Assembly: GCA_021797515.1 (NCBI GenBank)
Contig: JAJZZP010000015.1
Span: forward strand, 1 to 56,957
Source of the DNA: Bacillota bacterium
GTDB lineage: Bacteria; Bacillota; Sulfobacillia; Sulfobacillales; Sulfobacillaceae
Reading direction: 5' to 3'
DNA length: 56,957 bases
Of the stretch, positions 16,665-26,280 are shown in pieces. Under the pieces are notes generated by a model. It was given only the letters and a program-made list of their open reading frames with translations, had not been told where the DNA came from and did not search any database. Both the position numbers and the translations under genes were made by a program. The stretch's first letter is position 1. Each line of letters starts with the position of its first letter.

Positions 16665-18814
16665 CACACACGCTCATGGCTGACACGATCGACGCGTTGC
16701 ACATAAGCCAGGTTTTCAAGACGACCGATAATCCGTGTCAATTGGGTGAGATTCTTAACCTCCAGGCGTACATTGACGACCGCGGTGCGGTCGCGAAAAC
16801 CTCGGGCCTTCGCTGAAATAATGTTCGAATCGGCAACCACGTTCGCAACATCAGCCAGGAGGCCCGCACGATCCCACGCATAAACGGCAAGTTCTACCGG
16901 ATGTGGTGCCATTTCGGCCTCACGTTGATCCCAACTCACTTCAATAATGCGTTCTGGATCTCGACTCAATTCTTTCTCATTAGGACAGCCCAGACGATGA
17001 ACCGACACGCCTCGACCACGAGTTAAATAGCCAATAATCGGGTCGCCTGGTACCGGTTGGCAGCAACGTGCCAACCGGGTCAACATGCGACGTTGACCCC
17101 GGACTAATACTTCCGACCCCGGGTCCGCAACCACCGGTTTGGGTTTTTTCGGCACAGCGGGCGTCAACACCGGCGCCATTTGCCGGGTGACCTCTTCCTT
17201 TATTCGAGACACTGCTTGTACCGGATTGATACTGCCGTCGCTAATGCCAATGGCTAATTCATCGGGTGTACCCCAGCCCAATCGACGCACCGTATCCGCC
17301 ATTCGATCCCCACTCAACTCTATAGACGCCCGCCGCAATTCACGGTCTAATATTTCCTGTCCTCGGGCCAGGTGTTCTTGTCGCCGTTCACGGCGCAACC
17401 ATTGACGGATGCGTGTCTTCGCCTGGGAAGTCCGAACAATATTAAGCCAATCGGTGCTAGGGCCTGGTGACTTTCGGTTAACCAGTACTTCAACAATATC
17501 CCCGTTATCGAGTGCAGTTGCCAAAGGGACAATCCGCCCGTTTACCTTAGCTCCCACGCAATGGTTGCCAACATCGGTGTGGATACGGTAAGCAAAATCA
17601 ATTGGGGTGGAACCGGCTGGCAAATCCAGCACATCCCCCTTGGGAGTAAACACAAAAACTTCGTCACTAAACAAATCCACTCGCAGCGTTTCCATAAATT
17701 CCCGAGCATCACGCATGTCCCGCTGCCATTCCAAAAGTTGCCTTAACCAAGAAAGTTTTTGTTCAAACTCACGGTCTTCCTTAGTGCCTTCTTTGTATCT
17801 CCAGTGGGCGGCAATTCCATATTCGGCGGTATGATGCATCTCAAACGTTCGAATTTGTACCTCCAGTGGCTCTCCAGTTGGTCCGATGACCGTCGTGTGC
17901 AAACTCTGATAAAGATTGGATTTCGGCATGGCAATGTAATCTTTAAACCTTCCCGGCACGGGTTTCCACAAAGAATGCACCAACCCCAATACCGCATAAC
18001 AATCCTTGACAGATTCCACGGATACGCGGACCGCCACCAAATCGTAAATTTCCCCAAAATCCTTACCTTGCTTAACCATTTTTTGATAGATGCTATATAA
18101 ATGTTTGGCCCGCCCCGAGACTTCAAAGACCATCCCCATGGATTGAAGCCGCCGACTCAATTCCTGGGTAACCGCATCTACCGCCGCTTCCCGCTCCTGA
18201 CGCTTCTTGGCCACCCGTTCTTTCATTTCTTGATAGGCGTGGGGTTGCAGATGCTGAAAAGCCAAATCTTCCAGTTCCCACTTAATCCGGAAAATCCCCA
18301 AACGATTAGCGAGTGGTGCATAAATGTCCATGGTCTCCCGGGCAATCCGCTGTACCCGGTCCGCCGTCAAATGTTTCAAGGTTCTCATGTTATGAAGCCT
18401 GTCCGCCAATTTAATGAGGATGACTCGGATGTCTTTAGCCATGGCAAGCAACATCTTGCGAAGATTTTCCGCCTGTTCCTCTTCGCGGGTACGGACTTCC
18501 AATCGGTCTAATTTGGTAACCCCATCCACTAGTTGCGCCACTTCGCTGCCAAAGCGGGCTTCGAGATCTGACAAAGTATAGGAAGTATCCTCGACTACAT
18601 CATGCAGCAACGCTGCGATGATGGTCGGGGCATCCATTTTTAATTCGGCTAAAATTGAAGCGACGGCCAGGGGATGTGCTACGTAGGGGTCGCCGGAAGC
18701 ACGGCTTTGACCTTGATGGGCCGAAACCGCGAAGTGAATTGCATCCGCAATCTGTTGGGCTTCCGGGGAGCCGGGTTCAAAACCCAATTGCTCCACCATT
18801 TCCAATTCGGTCAT
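16664..18814 (-). CDS. relA: Bifunctional (p)ppGpp synthetase/hydrolase RelA/SpoT
   Basis: About 716 residues with the full long-RSH layout: HD hydrolase domain (PYVAHPLAVASIL, then ALLHDVVEDT), synthetase domain (FKDYIAMPKSNLYQSLHTTV), TGS (VFTPKGDVLDLPAGSTPIDFAY), helical and zinc-finger-like region (RCCQPVPGDPIIGY), and a C-terminal ACT domain. The HD and ED motifs are intact, so both activities are expected. It makes and degrades the stringent-response alarmone at the ribosome. Several starts are possible: ATG 18814 after GGGGG is chosen, ATG 18820 and GTG 18847 are alternatives. apt ends 33 bp upstream. Confidence 0.95.
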   Translation of the reverse strand: MTELEMVEQLGFEPGSPEAQQIADAIHFAVSAHQGQSRASGDPYVAHPLAVASILAELKMDAPTIIAALLHDVVEDTSYTLSDLEARFGSEVAQLVDGVTKLDRLEVRTREEEQAENLRKMLLAMAKDIRVILIKLADRLHNMRTLKHLTADRVQRIARETMDIYAPLANRLGIFRIKWELEDLAFQHLQPHAYQEMKERVAKKRQEREAAVDAVTQELSRRLQSMGMVFEVSGRAKHLYSIYQKMVKQGKDFGEIYDLVAVRVSVESVKDCYAVLGLVHSLWKPVPGRFKDYIAMPKSNLYQSLHTTVIGPTGEPLEVQIRTFEMHHTAEYGIAAHWRYKEGTKEDREFEQKLSWLRQLLEWQRDMRDAREFMETLRVDLFSDEVFVFTPKGDVLDLPAGSTPIDFAYRIHTDVGNHCVGAKVNGRIVPLATALDNGDIVEVLVNRKSPGPSTDWLNIVRTSQAKTRIRQWLRRERRQEHLARGQEILDRELRRASIELSGDRMADTVRRLGWGTPDELAIGISDGSINPVQAVSRIKEEVTRQMAPVLTPAVPKKPKPVVADPGSEVLVRGQRRMLTRLARCCQPVPGDPIIGYLTRGRGVSVHRLGCPNEKELSRDPERIIEVSWDQREAEMAPHPVELAVYAWDRAGLLADVANVVADSNIISAKARGFRDRTAVVNVRLEVKNLTQLTRIIGRLENLAYVQRVDRVSHERV

Positions 18815-18847
18815 GCCCATCCCCCATTTCTGATGACAATACACCAC

Positions 18848-19366
18848 TTACAAAACTAAAAGACTCATAACCTCGGCGGTCCTCAGGTCCAACTTGTCAC
18901 GCCCGCCAAGCGCTTTAAGTTCAATTAAAAAAGCATAGCCCACTACATCGGCCGACAATCGTTGCGCCAGACGCGCACAAGCTGCGACCGTGCCTCCGGT
19001 CGCTAACACATCATCCACCACCACGACTCGTTTTTTCGCAAGCGGTACCGTGGCCTCGATCTCAAGTTGGTTGTCCCCATATTCTAGCGAATATGCTTCG
19101 CGGAGAATAGGGCGAGGCAGTTTTCCCGGTTTGCGAACCGGCACCAACCCTATATTGAGACGATCTGCCAAAGGAGATGCGATGAGAAAGCCACGAGCTT
19201 CGGGAGCCAGTAAGGCATCGGCCCCCGTTTCCTTTAATAGGGCTTCCATGCCGTCCAACACCTCGTGCCAAGCGTCAGGATCGCTCATCACCGGCAACAC
19301 GTCTCGAAACAGAACTCCCGGTGCCGGAAAATCTGGTACTTCGCGCAATAATTCAGTCCAGGCCAT
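18848..19366 (-). CDS. apt: Adenine phosphoribosyltransferase
   Basis: 172 residues, standard length. FPAPGVLFRDVLPV near the start and the PRPP-binding signature VVVVDDVLATGGT (~115-128) identify it. It converts adenine and PRPP to AMP in purine salvage. The recJ-apt-relA order is the usual one in Firmicutes; purine nucleotide salvage and ppGpp synthesis share the operon. GGGGAG stands before the ATG. Confidence 0.95.
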   Translation of the reverse strand: MAWTELLREVPDFPAPGVLFRDVLPVMSDPDAWHEVLDGMEALLKETGADALLAPEARGFLIASPLADRLNIGLVPVRKPGKLPRPILREAYSLEYGDNQLEIEATVPLAKKRVVVVDDVLATGGTVAACARLAQRLSADVVGYAFLIELKALGGRDKLDLRTAEVMSLLVL

Positions 19367-19393
19367 ACAGTTCTCCCCACTTTAACGTTTTGT

Positions 19394-21682
19394 TTAGCGA
19401 ACTTTGTCTCCTACTGTCGCTTTACTCAAATTTTCCCACTCTGTGACCGGATATGGTCTGCAATTTTGGTAGTCTTGCCATAGAATTTGCGCATTGCAAT
19501 ATTGGACGCTGTCATCCAGAGAGACTTTTGTCGACTCGTCCGATCTTGCGTCCAACCCCAGTTCGCGAAATACGGCACGACCTACCATAAAAGGCGACAC
19601 ACCTTGCTTCCAACGCCGCCAATGACGTGCCAGCCTGTCTCGACTCGGAACCATTTTCACCATATGTCGTTCTACGGTGCGGCGGTCGGCTTTGGGATCC
19701 ACCCACATCACGCCATTTGGAGCCAGCAAGGCTGCCGCCGCGGATAGCCACCCGCGAGATGGAGGATGTACATCCCATACTACATGGTCAGCCCATCCAA
19801 AAAGTCTGGGCCAGGGTTGCCATACATCTACGGAAAGACGCATTAATTGACCTCGTTTGGCCCGTTCCCAAGTAAGATGATTATCACCAATCCACTGTGA
19901 CGGCCAATCGGCATGGGTATCCGACACCATGATAATAATGCGTCCTGTAAGAAAATTGGGTGCCGGTTGCCATTGCACCTTGTCGATGCTGCCCAGCGCC
20001 CATGGTGTAACAATATCGTCCACCAGCCATTGGGGCCGGGTTCGGCCACGAAAGCTGTTCCAAGCCAACTTGGCCACGACGCGGGTACCTGTCATCGATG
20101 AAAAAATGCCAGCCATATCTCCCCGACCAAAGGCCACCGCCTTTATGTCATGATCCTGAAACGTCAGAGCCAAATGCTGGTTTTCCTTGCCCATCGTCCA
20201 CACATCGCTAACAACTCCGTTCAGCATCAGCCGGGGCCGTTCAAAGCCATGGCCAAACGGCTCAAGTCGGCTTAACTCTGCCACCACCCGTTTGTCTATC
20301 CGGGTTGCTGGACCTTCCCAATCTAGAGTCGGCCCCTGGCGCAACTGTTTTAACGCTGAAGTAGGGAAGTCCTCCGACAGCAAGTTGCTAAGCACCACCG
20401 GGTCTTGCCGCAGCAGACTAAAGCCAGCCGCCCCCTGGTGGCCCCCCAATTTGGAAAACCGATCCGCATGCCGACGCATATGGTGCAACAGATGAAGTCC
20501 GTCGATACCACGCGCTGACCCTTTGCCCTTATCACTTTCCCAACCAATAACGGCCACCGGACGTCTTAACGTCTCTTTTAGCCGCGATGCGGTAATTCCT
20601 ATGACCCCATGGTGCCAGTTCTCACCTGCTACTACCACAAAGGGTGGCAATTGTCCTGTCCAGGTATGAGCAAGCCAATCCCAAGCACGGTCCGTGATGT
20701 CATGCTCCAATTGTCGACGGGCATGATTGATCGACTGCAGTTGTGCAGCACTGGCAGCCGCTTCATGATCACCACTGGATAACAAGATCTGAACAGCTAA
20801 ATCGGCATCCCCCATTCTTCCTGCAGCGTTTAATTGGGGACCTACCAAAAATCCCAAATCCTCGGCATTGACAGCCGTCACATCACGGGATTCAGCCCCC
20901 ATCAGCGCGTTGACTCCTGACACCAGTCCGCGCCTCAAGACCCCAAGTCCCTTTTGCACCAACGTTCGGTTATCCCCAGTTAACGGCACAACATCGGCAA
21001 CCGTGCCGATGGCCGCCACTCCATAGCACCAGTCCGGCGTGTTCTCTTCTAAAAGTGCGCGGATCACCTGCAGAGCAACTCCTGCGCCAGATAAACGATT
21101 AGGCTTGGACATGCGTTCCGGGTTAACCAACGCCATCGCCTGAGGTAACTGTAACGGCAGCCCGTGATGGTCCGTAATCAACAGGCCGATACCCAATTGG
21201 CGCGCCATCTCGGCTGCCTCAGGCGAACTGGATCCGCAGTCCACGGTAATCAACCAGGGTATCTGCTCGGTCGCGGCCTGACCCACCGCCTCCACATTTA
21301 AACCATAGCCTTCATCAAAACGATTGGGGATATAATAGTCAACCAAATCACTCATTCCCCAAGCTGCCAGCCCATGCACCATGACCGCGGTAGCAGTCAC
21401 TCCATCAGCATCATAATCCCCATATACCCGAATTTTCTGCCGAAGCCGTTTAGCCTCATGCAAGTGTTTAATCAGTACATCCATGTCTGGCAGTTCAAAA
21501 GGTGACGACAGAGTATCCGATTGACGAATTAAGGCCAAATAGTGTTCCCTGGTCTTGACGCCACGGCGCCACAGAACCTGCGCCGTAACCGCTGAAATTT
21601 CGCACTCGCGGGAAAACCGGGCCAATAATTCGACTTCTCGGGCATCGCGTGCGGTCCACACCGGATATTGAAGATTTTTCAA
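19394..21682 (-). CDS. recJ: Single-stranded-DNA-specific exonuclease RecJ
   Basis: 762 residues. DHH phosphoesterase motifs are present: VYGDYDADGVTATA (~85), TVDCGSSSPEAAE and LLITDHHGLP (~170), followed by DHHA1 (GKGSARGIDGLHLL, and GGHQGAAGF) and the OB domain. A ~200-residue C-terminal extension is typical of Firmicutes RecJ. It degrades ssDNA 5' to 3' in repair. Its ATG overlaps the end of the cation transporter gene by 4 bp (ATGA). Confidence 0.95.
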   Translation of the reverse strand: MKNLQYPVWTARDAREVELLARFSRECEISAVTAQVLWRRGVKTREHYLALIRQSDTLSSPFELPDMDVLIKHLHEAKRLRQKIRVYGDYDADGVTATAVMVHGLAAWGMSDLVDYYIPNRFDEGYGLNVEAVGQAATEQIPWLITVDCGSSSPEAAEMARQLGIGLLITDHHGLPLQLPQAMALVNPERMSKPNRLSGAGVALQVIRALLEENTPDWCYGVAAIGTVADVVPLTGDNRTLVQKGLGVLRRGLVSGVNALMGAESRDVTAVNAEDLGFLVGPQLNAAGRMGDADLAVQILLSSGDHEAAASAAQLQSINHARRQLEHDITDRAWDWLAHTWTGQLPPFVVVAGENWHHGVIGITASRLKETLRRPVAVIGWESDKGKGSARGIDGLHLLHHMRRHADRFSKLGGHQGAAGFSLLRQDPVVLSNLLSEDFPTSALKQLRQGPTLDWEGPATRIDKRVVAELSRLEPFGHGFERPRLMLNGVVSDVWTMGKENQHLALTFQDHDIKAVAFGRGDMAGIFSSMTGTRVVAKLAWNSFRGRTRPQWLVDDIVTPWALGSIDKVQWQPAPNFLTGRIIIMVSDTHADWPSQWIGDNHLTWERAKRGQLMRLSVDVWQPWPRLFGWADHVVWDVHPPSRGWLSAAAALLAPNGVMWVDPKADRRTVERHMVKMVPSRDRLARHWRRWKQGVSPFMVGRAVFRELGLDARSDESTKVSLDDSVQYCNAQILWQDYQNCRPYPVTEWENLSKATVGDKVR

Positions 21683-22608
21683 TCAAATGACTCCTTAGAG
21701 GTCTGGGATTGGGGTGCCGGGTTGACATGGACCATTACGTCCTGAACACGGGGCATCGTCATGAGGGCAATCCTCACACGATGGGAAATATCGTGGGCCT
21801 CTATCAACGACAAATGGCGACCTACTTCTATTTTAACGTCGATCAGCGTTTGTGTCCCGGAAATTCTGGTGCGGAGCTCGGAAATTCTGATCACACCTGC
21901 CTCTTGAAGAATGGCCTCACGCATTTGGCTGACCGTTTCCGGTGACGCCGCCCGATCCATCAAATCGTTGGCAGCCTCGGAAAAAATCTCAATTCCTAAC
22001 CAGGCCACTAATACCGCTACCGCCAAAGCCCCCAAGGCATCAAAGTGAGGTACCCCCAGCTGTGCCCCGAAAATAGCTGCGGAAGCAATTAACGACGAGA
22101 TCACGTCCATTCGGCTGTCCAACGCAGCCGCCATCAAACTGTGACTCCCGGTTTTTTGCGCCACGCTGCGTTGACGGTGATACATGAACCATTTCAAAAC
22201 CATCACGGCTAGCGCGACGCCCAACGTGAGAAAAGATGGCCGCGTATGGCTCGGATGGACAAAAGCGTTCACGGCGTTATTGCCTAATTCAAAACCTGCC
22301 AAAATCAAAAACAAGGCAACAACTTTTTGTGCCACCGCCTCAGCTTTTGCATGCCCATAGTTATGTTCAGCGTCGGGCGGAATACGCGATACCCGAAGTC
22401 CAACTACCACCGCCAATGACGAAATCAGATCAGCCCCGGAATGTACTCCGTCGGCAATCAGGGCCCGAGAATGGCCTAAAATCCCGACCGAAATTTTGAG
22501 TACCGTCAAGACCAAATTGCCTAGTGCACCCCACCAGGCACTACGAGTACTCGACCTTAATTCTCCCTCAACGTCCACCATGTTCTCCAGCCCCATCCAT
22601 ATTGCCAA
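21679..22608 (-). CDS. Cation diffusion facilitator (CDF) metal efflux protein
   Basis: 309 residues, six predicted membrane helices. The transport-site motifs are DGVHSGADLISS (HxxxD, ~57-61) and ALDSRMDVISSL (DxxxD), a pattern seen in Zn/Mn/Fe transporters of the YiiP/MamM type; the YGHAKAE motif after the second helix and a C-terminal cytoplasmic domain (ISELRTRISGTQTLIDVKI) complete the family features. The metal cannot be assigned by sequence alone. The start may be ATG 22608 or the inner ATG 22581 (MVDVEGELR), which has GGGGCTGGAG before it. It heads the recJ operon, an unusual but stable-looking coupling. Confidence 0.92.
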   Translation of the reverse strand: MAIWMGLENMVDVEGELRSSTRSAWWGALGNLVLTVLKISVGILGHSRALIADGVHSGADLISSLAVVVGLRVSRIPPDAEHNYGHAKAEAVAQKVVALFLILAGFELGNNAVNAFVHPSHTRPSFLTLGVALAVMVLKWFMYHRQRSVAQKTGSHSLMAAALDSRMDVISSLIASAAIFGAQLGVPHFDALGALAVAVLVAWLGIEIFSEAANDLMDRAASPETVSQMREAILQEAGVIRISELRTRISGTQTLIDVKIEVGRHLSLIEAHDISHRVRIALMTMPRVQDVMVHVNPAPQSQTSKESFD

Positions 22609-22641
22609 TTAATCCGATTTGATTGTAGCAGATGGCATTCT

Positions 22642-23076
22642 CTATCGAAATCCGAGAGGCAGGAACCCGGCAATCGACAGCGCCACCACGAAGCGGATCC
22701 CACGAATCGCGAGCCGCCGCCGAAAATCGCGTACAAACCCGCTAAGTCGGAGGCCCGCATCGAACCCCACCGTTCCTTGCCAAGCCACTATCCCTGGCAC
22801 CGAGCCAAACAACAGTGACAACCACAGCAAGGTCATGGTTTCCTTAACTAGCCGTGCTGGCGTCCGGGTAGGCGCTGTTGAAGGCAAAAATTTCCGTATC
22901 GCCAATTCCGCGCTAACTAGCAACATCAGGCCCCCCGCAAACCACCATGGGGACGACGGCCAATGGCCATATCCTGCTCCCCACACCAGTATGTAGGTGA
23001 CCCATACCCAAGCCCAATCATTGACCCAGGTTAAGACGACACTAATCCAGGCCAACCATCCCATAAGCTGTATCAT
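22642..23076 (-). CDS. Small integral membrane protein of unknown function
   Basis: 144 residues, Trp-rich, with three to four hydrophobic segments (about 5-35, 45-60, 82-100 and 120-140) and a basic loop RDFRRRLAIRG. I do not recognise the family. Its ATG overlaps the hsp20 stop (ATGA), so the two are translated together; a role with the small heat-shock protein at the membrane is conceivable but unsupported. Confidence 0.6.
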   Translation of the reverse strand: MIQLMGWLAWISVVLTWVNDWAWVWVTYILVWGAGYGHWPSSPWWFAGGLMLLVSAELAIRKFLPSTAPTRTPARLVKETMTLLWLSLLFGSVPGIVAWQGTVGFDAGLRLSGFVRDFRRRLAIRGIRFVVALSIAGFLPLGFR

Positions 23077-23471
23077 GGTCGCTGAGACAACTTTACTTGT
23101 TTTACCCGTGTCCCCTGCCGCCGTACCTCAATTTTCAAAAGACCATAGTGCCAATCAGCTCGTGCCGTTTGAGGCGCCACGCGAAAGGGCAAAGGAACTA
23201 AAATTTCATCCCCTCCCTGTCTCCCCTCCCTGTCAGCGCGCACTTCCAAATTGACCCGCGTGAAGTCTATATTCAGCAATACGTCATCCGGCTTAATGCC
23301 TGCTAAATCTATGTCAATGACCAAACTCTGGTCATGTTTGTAGACGAATACATCCCGTGTTTGCCCAGATCTCCATTGTGACACCATAGCCCATGGGCTG
23401 TTCCAAAAATGTCGCGATTGCTCCTGTATCGCGTGCCCGGTTTGAGTCGAGCTAGCTCGTGGTATGTTCAA
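23073..23471 (-). CDS. Small heat-shock protein (Hsp20/alpha-crystallin)
   Basis: About 132 residues. The alpha-crystallin domain is seen from DVFVYKHDQSLVIDIDLAGIK through VNLEVRADREG to GLLKIEVRRQ; the C-terminal IXI motif is weak. It is an ATP-independent holdase chaperone. Start choice: AGGAGG stands 9 bases before TTG 23471, whereas the upstream ATG 23492 has the AGGAGG inside its own coding sequence, so TTG is preferred. It is translationally coupled to the membrane protein downstream. Confidence 0.8.
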   Translation of the reverse strand: MNIPRASSTQTGHAIQEQSRHFWNSPWAMVSQWRSGQTRDVFVYKHDQSLVIDIDLAGIKPDDVLLNIDFTRVNLEVRADREGRQGGDEILVPLPFRVAPQTARADWHYGLLKIEVRRQGTRVKQVKLSQRP

Positions 23472-23567
23472 TAAATGACACCTCCTATCCATAGGATGCC
23501 CATTAGACCAACTACGCCGCGGGTTTTGGTCCGCACCGCTTGAGTATGGGGAGGTATCGGCATTGGT

Positions 23568-24476
23568 TTAAGTACGAGGCGCGGGGCGCGTTTGTGGCCG
23601 TTTGCGCTTGCTTTCATCGGTCAGATGCCAGCGCAACCAAATCGGGCTCGCGATAAATATCGAAGAATACGTACCCACAATAACGCCAATGAACATCGTC
23701 AACCCAAAATCCCTGATGCTGCTGCCAGCAAAAATCAAAAGGGCCAACAGGGCGATGGCTACCGTGGTTGAGGTGTTAATAGAACGTACCAACACTTGAT
23801 TTAGGCTGGTATTAACAAGTTCATCCAACGGATCGTTTTTCTTTTTCTTTTTCAAATTTTCTCGGATTCTGTCAAAAACAATAATTTTATCTGTGATGGA
23901 ATAACCAAAGATGGTTAGTACCGCCATAATAAAGTATTCGGTCAGTTGAACGTGGATTAAGGCAATTAACCCTACGGTAATTACCACGTCATGAACCATG
24001 GCAATGATGCCCGATAAGGCGAATTTCCATTCGAAGCGCACGGTGATATAGAGAATGATTGCCACGATTGCAATGACCACTGCCAACAAAGCACGCTGCT
24101 CGGTTTGCTGCCCAATAATCGACGACACTCGCGTGGTCGATATTTCATTAAATGTTCCAATTTTTTTGCTGAACTGGCTCAACAATACTCCTCGCTGGTG
24201 TTCAGAGATTGTAGGGGTGGTGATTAACACATTTTTACGACCCGTGCCGACAAAAACTACCGTGCTGCCGGCTACATGGTTTTGGGCCAGCACCGTTTTA
24301 ATAGCTGTGGTCGTCACGGCACGATTAAACTTCAGATTCATTTGACTGCCGCCGGTAAAATCAATGCCGTAATTCAATCCGCGAATGAAAAATGCTCCGA
24401 GCGCCAGGACCACCATAATGCCGGACACAATAAGCCATGTCTTCCAATGCGGAATGAAACGAAAGTGAAAACGCAT
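23568..24476 (-). CDS. secF: Protein translocase subunit SecF
   Basis: 302 residues with six predicted membrane helices. Family signatures: GLNYGIDFTGGSQMNLKF near the start, a short periplasmic-side domain, and FGYSITDKIIVFDRIREN, the SecF RND motif. With SecD it uses the proton motive force to pull exported proteins out of the SecYEG channel. It follows secD by 25 bp; secD and secF are separate genes, unlike the fused secDF of Bacillus. Confidence 0.95.
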   Translation of the reverse strand: MRFHFRFIPHWKTWLIVSGIMVVLALGAFFIRGLNYGIDFTGGSQMNLKFNRAVTTTAIKTVLAQNHVAGSTVVFVGTGRKNVLITTPTISEHQRGVLLSQFSKKIGTFNEISTTRVSSIIGQQTEQRALLAVVIAIVAIILYITVRFEWKFALSGIIAMVHDVVITVGLIALIHVQLTEYFIMAVLTIFGYSITDKIIVFDRIRENLKKKKKNDPLDELVNTSLNQVLVRSINTSTTVAIALLALLIFAGSSIRDFGLTMFIGVIVGTYSSIFIASPIWLRWHLTDESKRKRPQTRPAPRT

Positions 24477-24501
24477 GCGGTACGCTCCTTCTTTGGTCGT
24501 T

Positions 24502-25713
24502 CTATCCTACAAACACTTGGCGGACCTTCGCCCATCCAGCGTCAGCCACCCACCGTATCACGACACCGGTTACCGAAACCGCAGTAAATAAGGAAATCAC
24601 GGTGCCTATCATCAATGTCAGGGCAAACCCACGGACTTCCCCATTGCCTAAATAAAACAAAATCAACGAAGAGACAAACGTTGTCACGTGCGAGTCCAAA
24701 ATCGCGCGAATGGCATGGCGAAATCCAGCCGCGACCGATGCCCTCGGCGTTTTCCCGTTTAAAATTTCTTCTCTGACACGGGAAAAGATAATGACGTTGG
24801 CATCTACTGCCATTCCTACCGATAAAATAATTCCCGCGATGCCCGGTACCGTAATCACGGCATGAATGGCCCAGAGCGCTCCTAAAATCAACAAAAGATA
24901 GATAGCCAAAGCAATATCGGCGACAAACCCGGATAATCGATACCACACCACCATAATCACAACAATTAGAGCTACCGCAATCATGGCCGCTATTTTACTG
25001 GCACGGACCGAAGCAGCCCCCAACGTAGCACTGACGGTTCTCACGTCCAACACCTTAAGATTCACCGGCAATGCGCCGGATTGCAACAGCAATGCAGTTT
25101 GCTGCGCTTGTTTGAGGGAGGTGAAATTGCCGGTCATTTGAGCCTGACCATTGGAAATAACACTTTTAACATAGGGCGCTTCCACTAGTTTGCCGTTTAA
25201 GTATATGGGCAAGGGCCGACCTAAGTATTTAGTGGTCGCCTCACGAAACAATTGGGTTCCTCGAACGTTAAAGGTTAAATTCACCACATAGGACCCGTTA
25301 GCAATGGCAGCTTGGGCGTTAGACAAATCAGCCCCCGTTAGAAGGACGGCGCCTTTGGGGCTCTTGATCACCAACTGCGAGGTTTGTCCTAAATAGTGCA
25401 ACGCTTGCTCCGGATTTTTAACCCCGGGTAAGTCAATCGTAATGCGATGACTGCCCACTTGTTGAATTAAGGGTTCCGATACACCCAATGCATTGACCCG
25501 AAAGCTCATAATTTCCATGGCGCGCGCCATCGTGGCGGAGTTAACCGGGGCCCCCGGAGAGGATTCGGCTTGATAAGTTGCAGTCACCCCACCCTTAAGA
25601 TCCAGGCCATAGCGCAAGTGGGAAGCCATTGGATTAACCATGGTAAAATAGTAAATAGCCGCCAACAAGACGGCGATTAGCGCAAAAAACTGGACACGGC
25701 TTCGTTGGCGCAT
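24502..25713 (-). CDS. secD: Protein translocase subunit SecD
   Basis: 403 residues: one N-terminal helix, RYGLDLKGGVTATY, a large P1 domain (~60-230), then five helices with GMAVDANVIIFSRVREE, the conserved charged motif of the RND proton path. It works with SecF. AGGAGG lies 9 bases before ATG 25713. Confidence 0.95.
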   Translation of the reverse strand: MRQRSRVQFFALIAVLLAAIYYFTMVNPMASHLRYGLDLKGGVTATYQAESSPGAPVNSATMARAMEIMSFRVNALGVSEPLIQQVGSHRITIDLPGVKNPEQALHYLGQTSQLVIKSPKGAVLLTGADLSNAQAAIANGSYVVNLTFNVRGTQLFREATTKYLGRPLPIYLNGKLVEAPYVKSVISNGQAQMTGNFTSLKQAQQTALLLQSGALPVNLKVLDVRTVSATLGAASVRASKIAAMIAVALIVVIMVVWYRLSGFVADIALAIYLLLILGALWAIHAVITVPGIAGIILSVGMAVDANVIIFSRVREEILNGKTPRASVAAGFRHAIRAILDSHVTTFVSSLILFYLGNGEVRGFALTLMIGTVISLFTAVSVTGVVIRWVADAGWAKVRQVFVG

Positions 25714-25746
25714 GTCGCACTGCCTCCTGTCCCCAAAATCGTTTCA

Positions 25747-26280
25747 TTATACGCTTCGGCCAAATTTCCTGTCAATGCAACGATAACGTGCTGAAGAGTG
25801 GATTGTGGGCACAGTCTCCGCGTAGGTCGCCTGATGTCGCACTTGTGACTGTTCCCCTGGTGACCACTCGGGATGGCTCGCCCATAAACGGTCTAAGCCC
25901 ATTTCTCGATCCCACCAGCGAACGATAGCCGCCACCACCGCTTCTCGGGTCAACGAATCCGTATGCAAAATTAGTTTGGCATCCTGGCGAGCACGAGTTA
26001 AGCGGTTCCACTCAATTCGATAAAAGTCGCGGTCCCAGGCGAGTCGACGCCGACGATGCACCGTACCCCAACTGGCCACTAGCACCACGACAAGTCCCGG
26101 ACCACTCCGTTGGTATAAATTACTAATCATAGAATGTTCTTGAGCCACTGCTCGTGCCGTAATTCCGCACTTTGCCAAGCCCTGGCTAGCGGTGGTTTTC
26201 CCCGAAGCACAAACACCCACTAAGACGATGCCTTTAGTAGGGAATGCTGGCTTGGAGCTTTCGTAACGCACTTCCGTCAT
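25747..26280 (-). CDS. P-loop NTPase of unknown function
   Basis: 177 residues starting with a Walker A motif, VLVGVCASGKTT (~18-29), and a possible Walker B-like LVVVLVASW at ~64. It reads like a small nucleotide kinase or ATPase: RRRRLAWDRDFYRIEWNRL is rich in Arg, and LILHTDSLTREAVVAAIVRWW resembles the end of small kinases. I cannot name a substrate. Its start lies 47 bp inside the SpoIIE-like gene, with GGAG 9 bases before ATG, so the pair is probably co-translated. Confidence 0.6.
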   Translation of the reverse strand: MTEVRYESSKPAFPTKGIVLVGVCASGKTTASQGLAKCGITARAVAQEHSMISNLYQRSGPGLVVVLVASWGTVHRRRRLAWDRDFYRIEWNRLTRARQDAKLILHTDSLTREAVVAAIVRWWDREMGLDRLWASHPEWSPGEQSQVRHQATYAETVPTIHSSARYRCIDRKFGRSV

